Shown here in pieces: positions 1 through 5,604 of a stretch of DNA of 5,751 nucleotides. The DNA comes from Citricoccus sp. WCRC_4. Lineage in GTDB: Bacteria; Actinomycetota; Actinomycetes; Actinomycetales; Micrococcaceae. The position numbers and the translations under genes were made by a program. The first letter of the stretch is position 1; each line of letters opens with the position of its first letter. The stretch covers positions 1 to 5,751 of the forward strand of contig JAPFFX010000187.1 in the NCBI GenBank assembly GCA_026645375.1, read 5' to 3'. The notes under the pieces are model-generated. The model worked only from the letters and a program-made list of their open reading frames with translations, was not told the origin of the DNA and made no database searches.

Positions 1-104
1 GGCCGCGCTACGGCCGTCACGCCGAGCGCCCGGCCACCGAGACCGGCACGGAGCCCGGTGCCGGGCCGGACACGGAGAAGCCGGCGAACGACGACCCGGC
101 CTGA
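1..104 (+). CDS. C-terminal tail of an unidentified protein (5' end outside window)
   Basis: The frame beginning at base 3 stays open from the window edge to a TGA at 102-104 and encodes the last 33 residues of a protein (starting PRYGRHAERPATE). Nearly every codon ends in G or C (about 31 of 33), as expected for a real gene in this genome. The tail is hydrophilic and of low complexity, rich in Pro, Glu, Asp, Thr and Gly, so it is probably a disordered C-terminus; no domain or motif can be recognised. The gene converges on the aminopeptidase P gene, with 40 nt between the two stop codons. The protein cannot be identified from this fragment. The main uncertainty is that so short a piece could be a chance open frame in GC-rich DNA. 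Confidence 0.55.
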   Translation, partial: PRYGRHAERPATETGTEPGAGPDTEKPANDDPA

Positions 105-131
105 CACCGGCCGAGCCGACGCCGCAGGGCC

Positions 132-159
132 TCAGCGCTGGAGGTCAGCGCTGGAGGTC
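132..159. repeat. 13-bp tandem duplication spanning the aminopeptidase P stop codon
   Basis: The 13-mer TCAGCGCTGGAGG occurs at 132-144 and again, exactly, at 145-157; the period continues for two more bases to 159. On the minus strand each unit contains the codons for the end of the peptidase and its TGA stop, so the gene's last codons and stop are present twice in a row. The first stop met is at 147-145, and the second copy lies just beyond it. The unit contains the 8-bp palindrome CAGCGCTG. Confidence 0.9.
133..153. terminator. Possible bidirectional terminator hairpin between convergent genes
   Basis: CAGCGCTG at 133-140 and CAGCGCTG at 146-153 are each self-complementary and also pair with one another, giving a perfect 8-bp stem with a 5-nt loop (GAGGT). 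It sits between the convergent left-edge gene and the peptidase gene, overlapping the last codons and stop of the latter. No T-tract follows on either strand, so it is not a canonical intrinsic terminator. Many actinobacterial terminators lack a U-tract, so a role in 3'-end formation is possible but inferred. Confidence 0.4.
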
Positions 160-1704
160 GGCCATCCAGGCCTCGATCGCCTCGGGGGTGCGCGGCAGGG
201 CGGCGGAGAGGTTCTCGGCGCCCTCGTCGGTGACGCGGATGTCATCCTCGATGCGGATGCCGATGCCGCGGTACTCCTCGGGCACGGCCAGGTCCTCGGC
301 CTTGAAGTACAGGCCCGGTTCGATCGTGAAGACCATGCCCGGCTCCAACTCGCCGTCGAGGTAGAGCTCCCGCTTGGCCTGGGCGCAGTCGTGGACGTCG
401 AGGCCGAGGTGGTGGCTGGTGCCGTGCGGCATCCACCGGCGGTGCTGCTGGCCCTCCGGGGACAGGGCCTCCTCCACGGAGACCGGAAGCAGGCCCCACT
501 CGTGCAGGCGCTCGGCCAGCACCTGCATGGCGGTCTCGTGGATCTGGCGGAACCGGATGCCCGGCCGGACGATCGCGAAGGCGGCGTCGGCGGCGTCCAG
601 CACCGCCTGGTAGACCTTGCGCTGCACGTCGGTGAACGTCCCGTCGACCGGCAGCGTGCGGGTGATGTCCGCGGTGTAGAGGGAGTCGGCCTCCACGCCG
701 GCGTCCACGAGGATCAGGTCCCCGTCCTGCACCGCACCGTTGTTGCGGATCCAGTGCAGTACGGTGGCGTTGTTCCCGGAAGCGGCGATCGTGTCGTACC
801 CCAGGTCGTTGCCCTCGAGCCGGGCCCGCGAGAAGAACGCGCCCTCGACGATGCGCTCGCCGCGCTCGTGGCCGGCCGCCGCGGGAAGCACCTTCACGAT
901 GTCCTCGAACCCGGAGATGGTGGCCGCGACCGAACCGCGCAGTTCCTCGATCTCCCAGCCGTCCTTGACCAGGCGCAGCTCGGAGAGGAACTCGGCCAGC
1001 TCGGCGTCGAGCCCGTCCGAGACCTCCAGGTCCACGCCGGTGTTGATCCGCGAGGTGTCGACCAGGGCCTCGACGTCCAGGTCCGAACCGCGCAGCAGGC
1101 GGATCCGGACCCCGCCGATCTCCACCGCGCCGGCGTTCTTGGTGACCGCGACCTCCAGCCCGGACAGGTCCGAGGTGCGGATGCCGGTGCGGGACTGCAT
1201 CTGGCCGAGGGTGGGGCGGGCGCCGATCCAGAACTCGCCGGTGCGGGCGTTGGAGTAGAACTCCTCGGAGTCACGGCCGGCCAGGGGCCGGAAGTACAGG
1301 GTGGCTTCATGGTCCGAGCCGTGGTCACCGGTACCCGGGTCCACGGGCTCCAGCACGAGCACGGCGTCCGGCTCGTGGTCCACCCCGAGCCCGGTCAGGT
1401 GTGCGAACGCGGAATGGGCGCGGAACCGGTAGTCGGTGTCATTCGAGCGGACCTTCAGCGGACCGGCCGGGACGACGATGCGCTCGCCCTGGTACTGCGC
1501 GGACAGCGCTGCCCGGCGCTTGGCCGCGAACGGCGCGGAGGTGTCCGGCACGACCAGGGGGGTCTCGGCCGGGGCCCAGTTCGAGCCCATGAACTCCTTG
1601 AAGGCCTGGGAGGTCGGCTTCTGGGACCGGTTGTTCACGCGGTCCTCGATGGGCTGGGTGTCGTGGCCCGGGGTCTCCGGGGTCTGGGACTGTGCATCAC
1701 TCAT
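145..1704 (-). CDS. pepP: Xaa-Pro aminopeptidase (aminopeptidase P family, M24 metallopeptidase)
   Basis: This cytosolic dinuclear-metal peptidase should remove the N-terminal residue of peptides whose second residue is proline. The 519-aa chain has the two-domain aminopeptidase P layout. The N-terminal AMP_N domain (roughly residues 40-200) carries the NDTDYRFRAHSAFAHLTG block at 88-105, and the pita-bread M24 catalytic domain runs from about 250 to 495. Metal ligands are intact: D334 (VDAG), D346 (ADITRT), H431 (in HGTSHHLG), E462 (IEPG) and E486 (RIEDD). H427, H438 (DVHD) and H317 (VLHW) match E. coli PepP H350, H361 and H243. The length suits the actinobacterial form (E. coli PepP has 441 aa). 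The chosen ATG at 1704 begins MSDAQSQ. Two in-frame ATGs at 1716 and 1713 lie just upstream, and a weak GGGGG sits 7 nt before 1716, so the protein may start up to four residues earlier. The gene is divergent from the PHP gene. Confidence 0.93.
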   Translation of the reverse strand: MSDAQSQTPETPGHDTQPIEDRVNNRSQKPTSQAFKEFMGSNWAPAETPLVVPDTSAPFAAKRRAALSAQYQGERIVVPAGPLKVRSNDTDYRFRAHSAFAHLTGLGVDHEPDAVLVLEPVDPGTGDHGSDHEATLYFRPLAGRDSEEFYSNARTGEFWIGARPTLGQMQSRTGIRTSDLSGLEVAVTKNAGAVEIGGVRIRLLRGSDLDVEALVDTSRINTGVDLEVSDGLDAELAEFLSELRLVKDGWEIEELRGSVAATISGFEDIVKVLPAAAGHERGERIVEGAFFSRARLEGNDLGYDTIAASGNNATVLHWIRNNGAVQDGDLILVDAGVEADSLYTADITRTLPVDGTFTDVQRKVYQAVLDAADAAFAIVRPGIRFRQIHETAMQVLAERLHEWGLLPVSVEEALSPEGQQHRRWMPHGTSHHLGLDVHDCAQAKRELYLDGELEPGMVFTIEPGLYFKAEDLAVPEEYRGIGIRIEDDIRVTDEGAENLSAALPRTPEAIEAWMADLQR

Positions 1705-1737
1705 GGCGTCCATCATCGCACTGCCCCCGGCGTTGGC

Positions 1738-1750
1738 TAGGCTGGTGGTC
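1738..1750 (+). promoter_or_regulatory. Probable leaderless -10 promoter of the PHP gene
   Basis: TAGGCT at 1738-1743 fits the actinobacterial -10 consensus TANNNT and is followed by exactly 7 nt (GGTGGTC) before the ATG at 1751. That would place the transcription start on or one base before the A of the start codon. No ribosome-binding site precedes this ATG, which agrees with leaderless translation, a common mode in actinobacteria. No good -35 box lies 16-18 bp upstream; that region is the 5' end of the divergent peptidase gene. Confidence 0.5.
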
Positions 1751-2599
1751 ATGCCGTTCGACCTGCACACGCACTCCAACATCTCGGATGGCACCGAACC
1801 GCCCGCCACCGTGGTGCGTGCCGCGGCCAGGGCCGGACTGGGCGGACTGGCGCTGACCGACCACGACTCCACGGCCGGCTGGGCCGAGGCCGCGGACCAG
1901 GCGGTGGCCTCGGGGATCGTGCTCATCCCGGGCATGGAGGTCTCCTGCGTCTCGGACACCGGCATCAGCGTGCACCTGCTGTCCTACCTGCACGATCCGC
2001 ACGATCCGGACCTGTCCGCGGAGATCGAGCGGTCCCGCAGTTCCCGGCTCACCCGGGCCCAGCGCATGGTGGGCCGGCTGGCCGAGGACTTCCCGATCAC
2101 GTGGGACCACGTGCTGCGCCACTCCACGCCGGACGCCACGATCGGCCGGCCGCACATCGCCGACGCGCTCGTGTCCCTCGGCGTGGTGGAGGACCGTTCG
2201 GCGGCGTTCACCTCGATCCTGACGCCGCGCTCCAAGTACTACGTGGGCCACTACGCCCCGGACCCGGTGGACGCGGTCCGGCTGGTCCTGGCGGCCGGGG
2301 GAGTGCCCGTGTTCGCCCACCCCATGGCCTCCATGCGGGGGCGCGTGGTCGGCACGGACCTGTTCCGGGAGATGATCGACGCCGGGCTGGCCGGGGTGGA
2401 GGCCGACCACCGGGACAACCCGGACGACGCCCGCCGCTGGCTGCGCGTGCTCGCCCGCCAGCACGGGATGTTCGTCACCGGTTCCTCCGACTACCACGGG
2501 GCCGGCAAACCCAACCGGATCGGGGAGCACACCACCGATGCCGCCGTGGTGCAGCAGATCATCGAGCGCGGCACGGGCGCCGAGGTCATCTACCCCTGA
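1751..2599 (+). CDS. PHP-domain phosphoesterase, YciV/TrpH (RNase AM) type
   Basis: This 282-aa protein belongs to the PHP metal-dependent phosphoesterase family. The closest characterised type is YciV/TrpH, which hydrolyses 3',5'-nucleoside bisphosphates and, as RNase AM in E. coli, trims RNA 5' ends. The metal-site motifs are in the expected order: DLHTHS (H6, H8) with D13, LTDHDS (D37, H38), PGMEVSC (E63), HLLSY (H75), GRPHIA (H135), FAHP (H190), and SSDYHG (D247, H249). Length is normal for the family (about 280-295 aa). The start is fixed by the N-terminal MPFDLHTHSNISDG block, which in this family begins the protein; the frame is open further upstream, but that part is antisense to the peptidase and shows no similarity. 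The gene is expressed alone and converges on the ABC transporter. The substrate (nucleotide or RNA) is inferred from the family. Confidence 0.9.
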   Translation: MPFDLHTHSNISDGTEPPATVVRAAARAGLGGLALTDHDSTAGWAEAADQAVASGIVLIPGMEVSCVSDTGISVHLLSYLHDPHDPDLSAEIERSRSSRLTRAQRMVGRLAEDFPITWDHVLRHSTPDATIGRPHIADALVSLGVVEDRSAAFTSILTPRSKYYVGHYAPDPVDAVRLVLAAGGVPVFAHPMASMRGRVVGTDLFREMIDAGLAGVEADHRDNPDDARRWLRVLARQHGMFVTGSSDYHGAGKPNRIGEHTTDAAVVQQIIERGTGAEVIYP

Positions 2600-2655
2600 C
2601 CGCTGACGGTGAGCGGCGCAGGACACTGGATGGCAGGGCCGGACAGGCATCTGCC
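2600..2655. terminator. Convergent intergenic gap with weak hairpins
   Basis: This 56-nt spacer separates the stops of the PHP gene and the ABC transporter. CCGCT at 2600-2604 pairs with AGCGG at 2612-2616 around a 7-nt loop directly after the PHP stop. AGGCA at 2645-2649 pairs with TGCCT at 2652-2656 directly after the transporter stop. GGCAG (2632-2636) and CTGCC (2651-2655) form an alternative pairing. Each stem is only about 5 bp and no T-run follows, so termination here is suggested mainly by the convergent layout. Confidence 0.3.
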
Positions 2656-4428
2656 TCAGCGCCACGGGCTCCGGGTCACGGACAGGTGTAGCGTCCAGGC
2701 GGCCAGGGCGAGGAATGCCATGGCCTGGACCCCGAGCAGACCCAGGTCCATGAGCCATTGTCCGGCCGTGGGTTCGAAGAGCGGGTCTACGGCGGGCGCG
2801 GGAGGTTGCTGGAGTCCCGCTGTCGCCGCCGTCGCTGCATAACCGAACCGGGCGGGAAGCAACCAGGACACCTGCTCGAGGCCGTCGCGTCCCGCGAGTG
2901 GAAACAGCCCGCCACACAGGATGAGCTGGGACATCACCATGGCGACGAGTGCCGGCATGGTCTGTTCCGTCGACGTGACCGCGGCGGAGATGGCGAGTGC
3001 GGCGACCGTGATCGTCACCCCGACTGCCGCGATCGCCACCGCGACCTCGAGGAGGCCGCCGCCCAGGAGCAGGGCGTCATCCGGCCCTGGGAGGCCGAGG
3101 AGGGCGAGGACAGTGAACACCACGCATTGGCAGGCCACCAGCACGCCGAGGACCACGACCTTACTGAGCAGGTATGCCGCCGGAGACAGTCCGACGGCCC
3201 GCTCTCGGCGGTAGATCGGCCGTTCCCCGACGAGCTCGCGGACGGACAGCGCCGTCCCCATCAGGGCGGCGCCGACGACCAGGACCACGAGCCGTTGCTG
3301 GACCTGGTTGACATCACCCTGTGCCTCACTCAGGGACAGTCCAGCCCTGCCAGGGAAAGCCTGCGCCATCAGTGCGAGAGCGATGGGCATGCCGATCAGG
3401 AGCAGGACGAAGAGCCGGTCGGCGGCGACGACGGCGGCGTTCCGGTGGATGAGTGTCCACAGCTGGCGAGCCGGGGCCGTCCGCTGTGGTGGCGGAACTG
3501 GCGGCTGTGGTGGCGGGGCCGTCCGCTGTGGTGGCGGAACGTCCCGTTGCGGTGGCGGCGCCTCTCCCGCCGGGACCGGGACCGGGACCGCTGCGGTCCG
3601 GCCCACGTAGGCGCTGGGGGCGGGGGAGTGCGCGTACCGGTCCACCCACGTCTCGTCCTCCAGGGCCGCGAACGCCGCCGGATAGTCGTCCACGCCGAAG
3701 AAGGGAAGCACGTCCGATGGCGGCCCGAAGAAGGCGACCCGTCCGCCCCGGGCGAGGACGAGCACGCGATCGCACTCGTCCAGGGCCAGGACACTGTGGG
3801 TGACCACCAGCACGACCCGGTCGGAGTCGGCCAGCGACCGCAGACTCCCCATGAGCTGCTTGTCCAGACCGGGATCCAGTCCGGACGTGGGCTCGTCCAG
3901 GAAGAGCAGCCGAGGAGCCGTGAGCAGCTCCAGGGCGATCGAGGTCCGTTTGCGCTGCCCTCCCGAGAGCGAGTCGATCCTCTGGTCCGCCTGGTCCGCC
4001 AGGTCCACCTCGGCGAGGACCTGGTCCACCCGCTGATTCCGCTCAGTGGAGCTCATGCCGGGCGGAAGCCGTAGTCGGGCGGCGAACTGGAGTGCCCGCC
4101 GGACGGTGAGCTGCCGGTGGAGGATGTCCTCCTGCGGCACCAGCCCCACCAGGTACCGGAGCTGGGCGTACTCGGCGTAGAGGTCCCGCCCGTTCCAGGT
4201 GACGTGCCCGCTGGTGGCCGGCCTCAGCCCGGTGAGGGCGCCGAGGAGTATCGACTTTCCTGCACCCGAGGGACCGATGACGCCCACCAGGGTGCCGGAC
4301 GGGACGGTGATCGAGACATCGTCCAGCAGCTGTACGCCGGCCTTCGTGGTGACCTTCAAGTTCCTGGCGCTGAATACGGGAGGTCCCGACGGCGGTGTGA
4401 CCACATCCTCTTCATTCCACATCACCAT
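2656..4428 (-). CDS. ABCG-like exporter, fused ATPase-permease, without FHA domain
   Basis: This 590-aa inner-membrane ABC half-transporter has the order ATPase then permease, and probably works as a homodimer. The ATPase is complete: Walker A GPSGAGKS (52-59), Q-loop Q99, signature LSGGQ (154-158), Walker B LLFLD (174-178) with catalytic E179, and H-loop H211. A proline-rich linker (about 282-320) joins it to six predicted helices near 339-358, 380-396, 419-446, 459-484, 491-512 and 559-582. The ABC2-type hallmark E402-RPIYRRERAVGLS follows helix 2. The layout matches actinobacterial FHA-ABC exporters such as M. tuberculosis Rv1747, implicated in cell-envelope glycolipid export, but no FHA domain precedes the ATPase. 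The ATG at 4428 is preferred: GGAG lies 11 nt upstream and the ATPase fold begins near residue 18. Another in-frame ATG is at 4422; the frame is open back to a TTG at 4575, with no ribosome-binding site and no recognisable protein. The exported substrate is unknown. Confidence 0.87.
   Translation of the reverse strand: MVMWNEEDVVTPPSGPPVFSARNLKVTTKAGVQLLDDVSITVPSGTLVGVIGPSGAGKSILLGALTGLRPATSGHVTWNGRDLYAEYAQLRYLVGLVPQEDILHRQLTVRRALQFAARLRLPPGMSSTERNQRVDQVLAEVDLADQADQRIDSLSGGQRKRTSIALELLTAPRLLFLDEPTSGLDPGLDKQLMGSLRSLADSDRVVLVVTHSVLALDECDRVLVLARGGRVAFFGPPSDVLPFFGVDDYPAAFAALEDETWVDRYAHSPAPSAYVGRTAAVPVPVPAGEAPPPQRDVPPPQRTAPPPQPPVPPPQRTAPARQLWTLIHRNAAVVAADRLFVLLLIGMPIALALMAQAFPGRAGLSLSEAQGDVNQVQQRLVVLVVGAALMGTALSVRELVGERPIYRRERAVGLSPAAYLLSKVVVLGVLVACQCVVFTVLALLGLPGPDDALLLGGGLLEVAVAIAAVGVTITVAALAISAAVTSTEQTMPALVAMVMSQLILCGGLFPLAGRDGLEQVSWLLPARFGYAATAATAGLQQPPAPAVDPLFEPTAGQWLMDLGLLGVQAMAFLALAAWTLHLSVTRSPWR
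3473..3540 (-). repeat. 42-bp-period repeat encoding the PPPQR linker
   Basis: Bases 3473-3498 and 3515-3540 are identical over 26 bp, a period of 42 bp (14 codons), within the transporter's linker. The encoded motif VPPPQRTAP appears twice (residues 297-305 and 311-319); degenerate PPPQ units lie between them and on the N-terminal side (3541-3560 region). Because the period is a multiple of three, unit gain or loss would keep the frame. The adjoining bases 3571-3588 hold three further copies of CGGGAC, encoding the Val-Pro-Val-Pro stretch. Confidence 0.85.
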
Positions 4429-4503
4429 GGTCGAACCAACTCCGATTGGGGCACCCTTGCTCGGCAGGCCCTCGCCGTTGACACGTCCGGCCTTGAGGGA
4501 GGT

Positions 4504-4540
4504 GCCGCTGAAGCTACCAGCGTCGCGCGGGACGGCACCA
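4504..4540 (-). promoter_or_regulatory. Candidate extended -10 promoter of the ABC exporter
   Basis: On the minus strand TGGTAGCTT (4519-4511) matches an extended -10 element, TGn followed by TANNNT. A poor -35 candidate, TGGTGC, lies 18 bp upstream at 4540-4535. Transcription would begin near 4504 and leave a leader of roughly 75 nt before the ATG at 4428, consistent with the GGAG ribosome-binding site at that start. This is the best promoter-like sequence in the gap upstream of the transporter, but it is a weak match and rests on inspection only. Confidence 0.3.
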
Positions 4541-4643
4541 TGGCCGCCCGCCTCGATGGTCGCGTGATGGCGCAAAGCAAGTGGAAGACGAGTGGAGGAC
4601 CGGGAGATCGTCGCGCATCACAGCCGACGAGTGCGTTCCACCC

Positions 4644-4665
4644 GTGCCGGCCACGAGCCGGACAC
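4644..4665. terminator. Weak hairpin downstream of the methyltransferase
   Basis: GTGCCGGC at 4644-4651 can pair with GCCGGACAC at 4657-4665, giving 5 bp plus 3 bp with one bulged A and a 5-nt loop (CACGA). It lies about 40 nt past the methyltransferase stop, in the 279-nt non-coding stretch (4429-4707) before the transporter gene, where a terminator for the upstream operon would be expected. There is no T-tract. The rest of the stretch shows no convincing small gene or RNA. Confidence 0.25.
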
Positions 4666-4707
4666 GAGGCGGGGCCCTCCGGTCGAGGTGCGGAAGGCCT
4701 GGCCGTC

Positions 4708-5577
4708 TCACGGTTCGGGGCGAATCTCCAGGTCGGCGGTGACCGGCGCCAGCCGCCGGCGCATCACCTCGATCGCCTCGGGGTTCTGGTCCACCAGCAC
4801 GAACCTGCGCCCGAGTTCCGCCGCGGCGGCCCCCAGCGTCCCGGAGCCGGCGAAGAAGTCCAGCACCCAGTCCCCGCGCCGGGACGAGGCGGCGACCATC
4901 CGGCGCAGCAGGCCCAGGGGCTTCTGCGTGGGGTAGCCGGTCTTCTCCCGGCCGGTGGGGGAGACGATGGTGTGCCACCACACGTCGGTGGGGAGCTTGC
5001 CCCGCGCGGCCTTCTCCGCGGTGACCAGTCCCGGTGCCATGTACGGCTCCCGGTCCACCTCGGCGGAGTCGAACCAGTACCGGTCCGGGTCCTTTACGTA
5101 GACCAGGATCGTGTCGTGCTTGGACGGCCAGCGCCGCTTGGACCGGCCGCCGTAGTCGTAGGCCCAGATGATCTCGTTCAGGAAGCACTCCCGGCCGAAG
5201 ATCGCGTCCAGCATGACCTTGGCGTAGTGCACCTCCCGGTAGTCCAGGTGCAGGTACAGCGTCCCGTCGTCGGCCAGCAGCCGCCAGGCCTCGCGCAATC
5301 GCGGCTCGAGGAACTCCCAGTAGTCGGCGAAGGCGTCGTCATAGGAGGCCAGCGCCCCCTTGATGGTCCGGTACCCGCGTCCGCCGAAGCCGATGCGGTC
5401 CGCCTCCTCCTCGGGGGCGCGCACGGTGGTCAGCTGTTGCCGTCGCTGGGTCCGGCCCGTGTTGAACGGCGGATCGAGGTACACCACGGTGAAGGCCCCG
5501 CCCGGCAGTGACGGCAGGAACTGCAGGTTCTCCGCCGCCACCACGAGGTCGGGGCCCTCGGGGTCGAAATGCGTCAC
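4708..5577 (-). CDS. Beta-class N4-cytosine/N6-adenine DNA methyltransferase (solitary)
   Basis: This 289-aa enzyme should transfer a methyl group from S-adenosylmethionine to the exocyclic amino group of adenine or cytosine in DNA. The motif order is that of the beta class. Catalytic motif IV, YLDPPFNTG, comes first (D35-P-P-F38). A central region (about 60-205) includes the KHDTILVYVKDP block and probably the target-recognition part. Motif X YPTQKPLGLLRRMVAASS (215-232) follows, then SAM-binding motif I DFFAGSGT (240-247), with D263 in FVLVDQNP as motif II. DPPF is more usual for adenine methylation, but the target base and site cannot be read from sequence. Translation starts at a GTG (5577), because no ATG lies between the upstream stop and motif IV. 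No clear Shine-Dalgarno is visible. The start is 27 nt after the stop of the upstream same-strand gene, so co-transcription and coupled translation are likely. No endonuclease gene is visible. Confidence 0.88.
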   Translation of the reverse strand: MTHFDPEGPDLVVAAENLQFLPSLPGGAFTVVYLDPPFNTGRTQRRQQLTTVRAPEEEADRIGFGGRGYRTIKGALASYDDAFADYWEFLEPRLREAWRLLADDGTLYLHLDYREVHYAKVMLDAIFGRECFLNEIIWAYDYGGRSKRRWPSKHDTILVYVKDPDRYWFDSAEVDREPYMAPGLVTAEKAARGKLPTDVWWHTIVSPTGREKTGYPTQKPLGLLRRMVAASSRRGDWVLDFFAGSGTLGAAAAELGRRFVLVDQNPEAIEVMRRRLAPVTADLEIRPEP

Positions 5578-5604
5578 GTCAGGGCGTCGTCCGGAACCGG
5601 CGTC

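Noticed and set aside
58..1740. A 560-codon plus-strand open frame opposite the aminopeptidase P gene
   Set aside because: It is an antisense shadow caused by GC-rich codon structure. Its translation is a low-complexity Gly/Val/Asp/Leu/Arg mixture with no domain, while the opposite strand encodes a complete M24 peptidase with all metal ligands.
1705..1965. An upstream extension of the aminopeptidase P frame to 1965
   Set aside because: The extra residues overlap the PHP gene coding region in antisense and show no similarity. The conserved family N-terminus (IEDRVNNRSQKP) begins shortly after the ATG at 1704.
1697..2917. A 406-codon minus-strand open frame opposite the PHP gene
   Set aside because: It is composed mostly of Arg, Gly, His, Val and Pro with no motif, and it overlaps both a well-supported PHP enzyme and the end of the transporter.
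2758..4074. A 438-codon plus-strand open frame opposite the ABC exporter
   Set aside because: The translation is highly charged and repetitive because it mirrors the transporter codons. The minus strand has every ABC ATPase motif in order.
4478..4483. A perfect TTGACA on the plus strand, suggesting a -35 box
   Set aside because: No TANNNT element lies 16-18 bp downstream and no plus-strand gene follows, so it is most likely a chance match.
4429..4575. An N-terminal extension of the exporter from the TTG at 4575
   Set aside because: The frame is open, but the 49 extra residues match nothing, no ribosome-binding site precedes the TTG, and the candidate promoter lies inside this stretch. The ATG at 4428 with GGAG upstream is the better start.
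4117..5511. A 464-codon plus-strand open frame spanning the start of the exporter, the gap and most of the methyltransferase
   Set aside because: It runs antisense across two real genes and a non-coding gap without any change in character, has no recognisable domain, and has no start signal of note.
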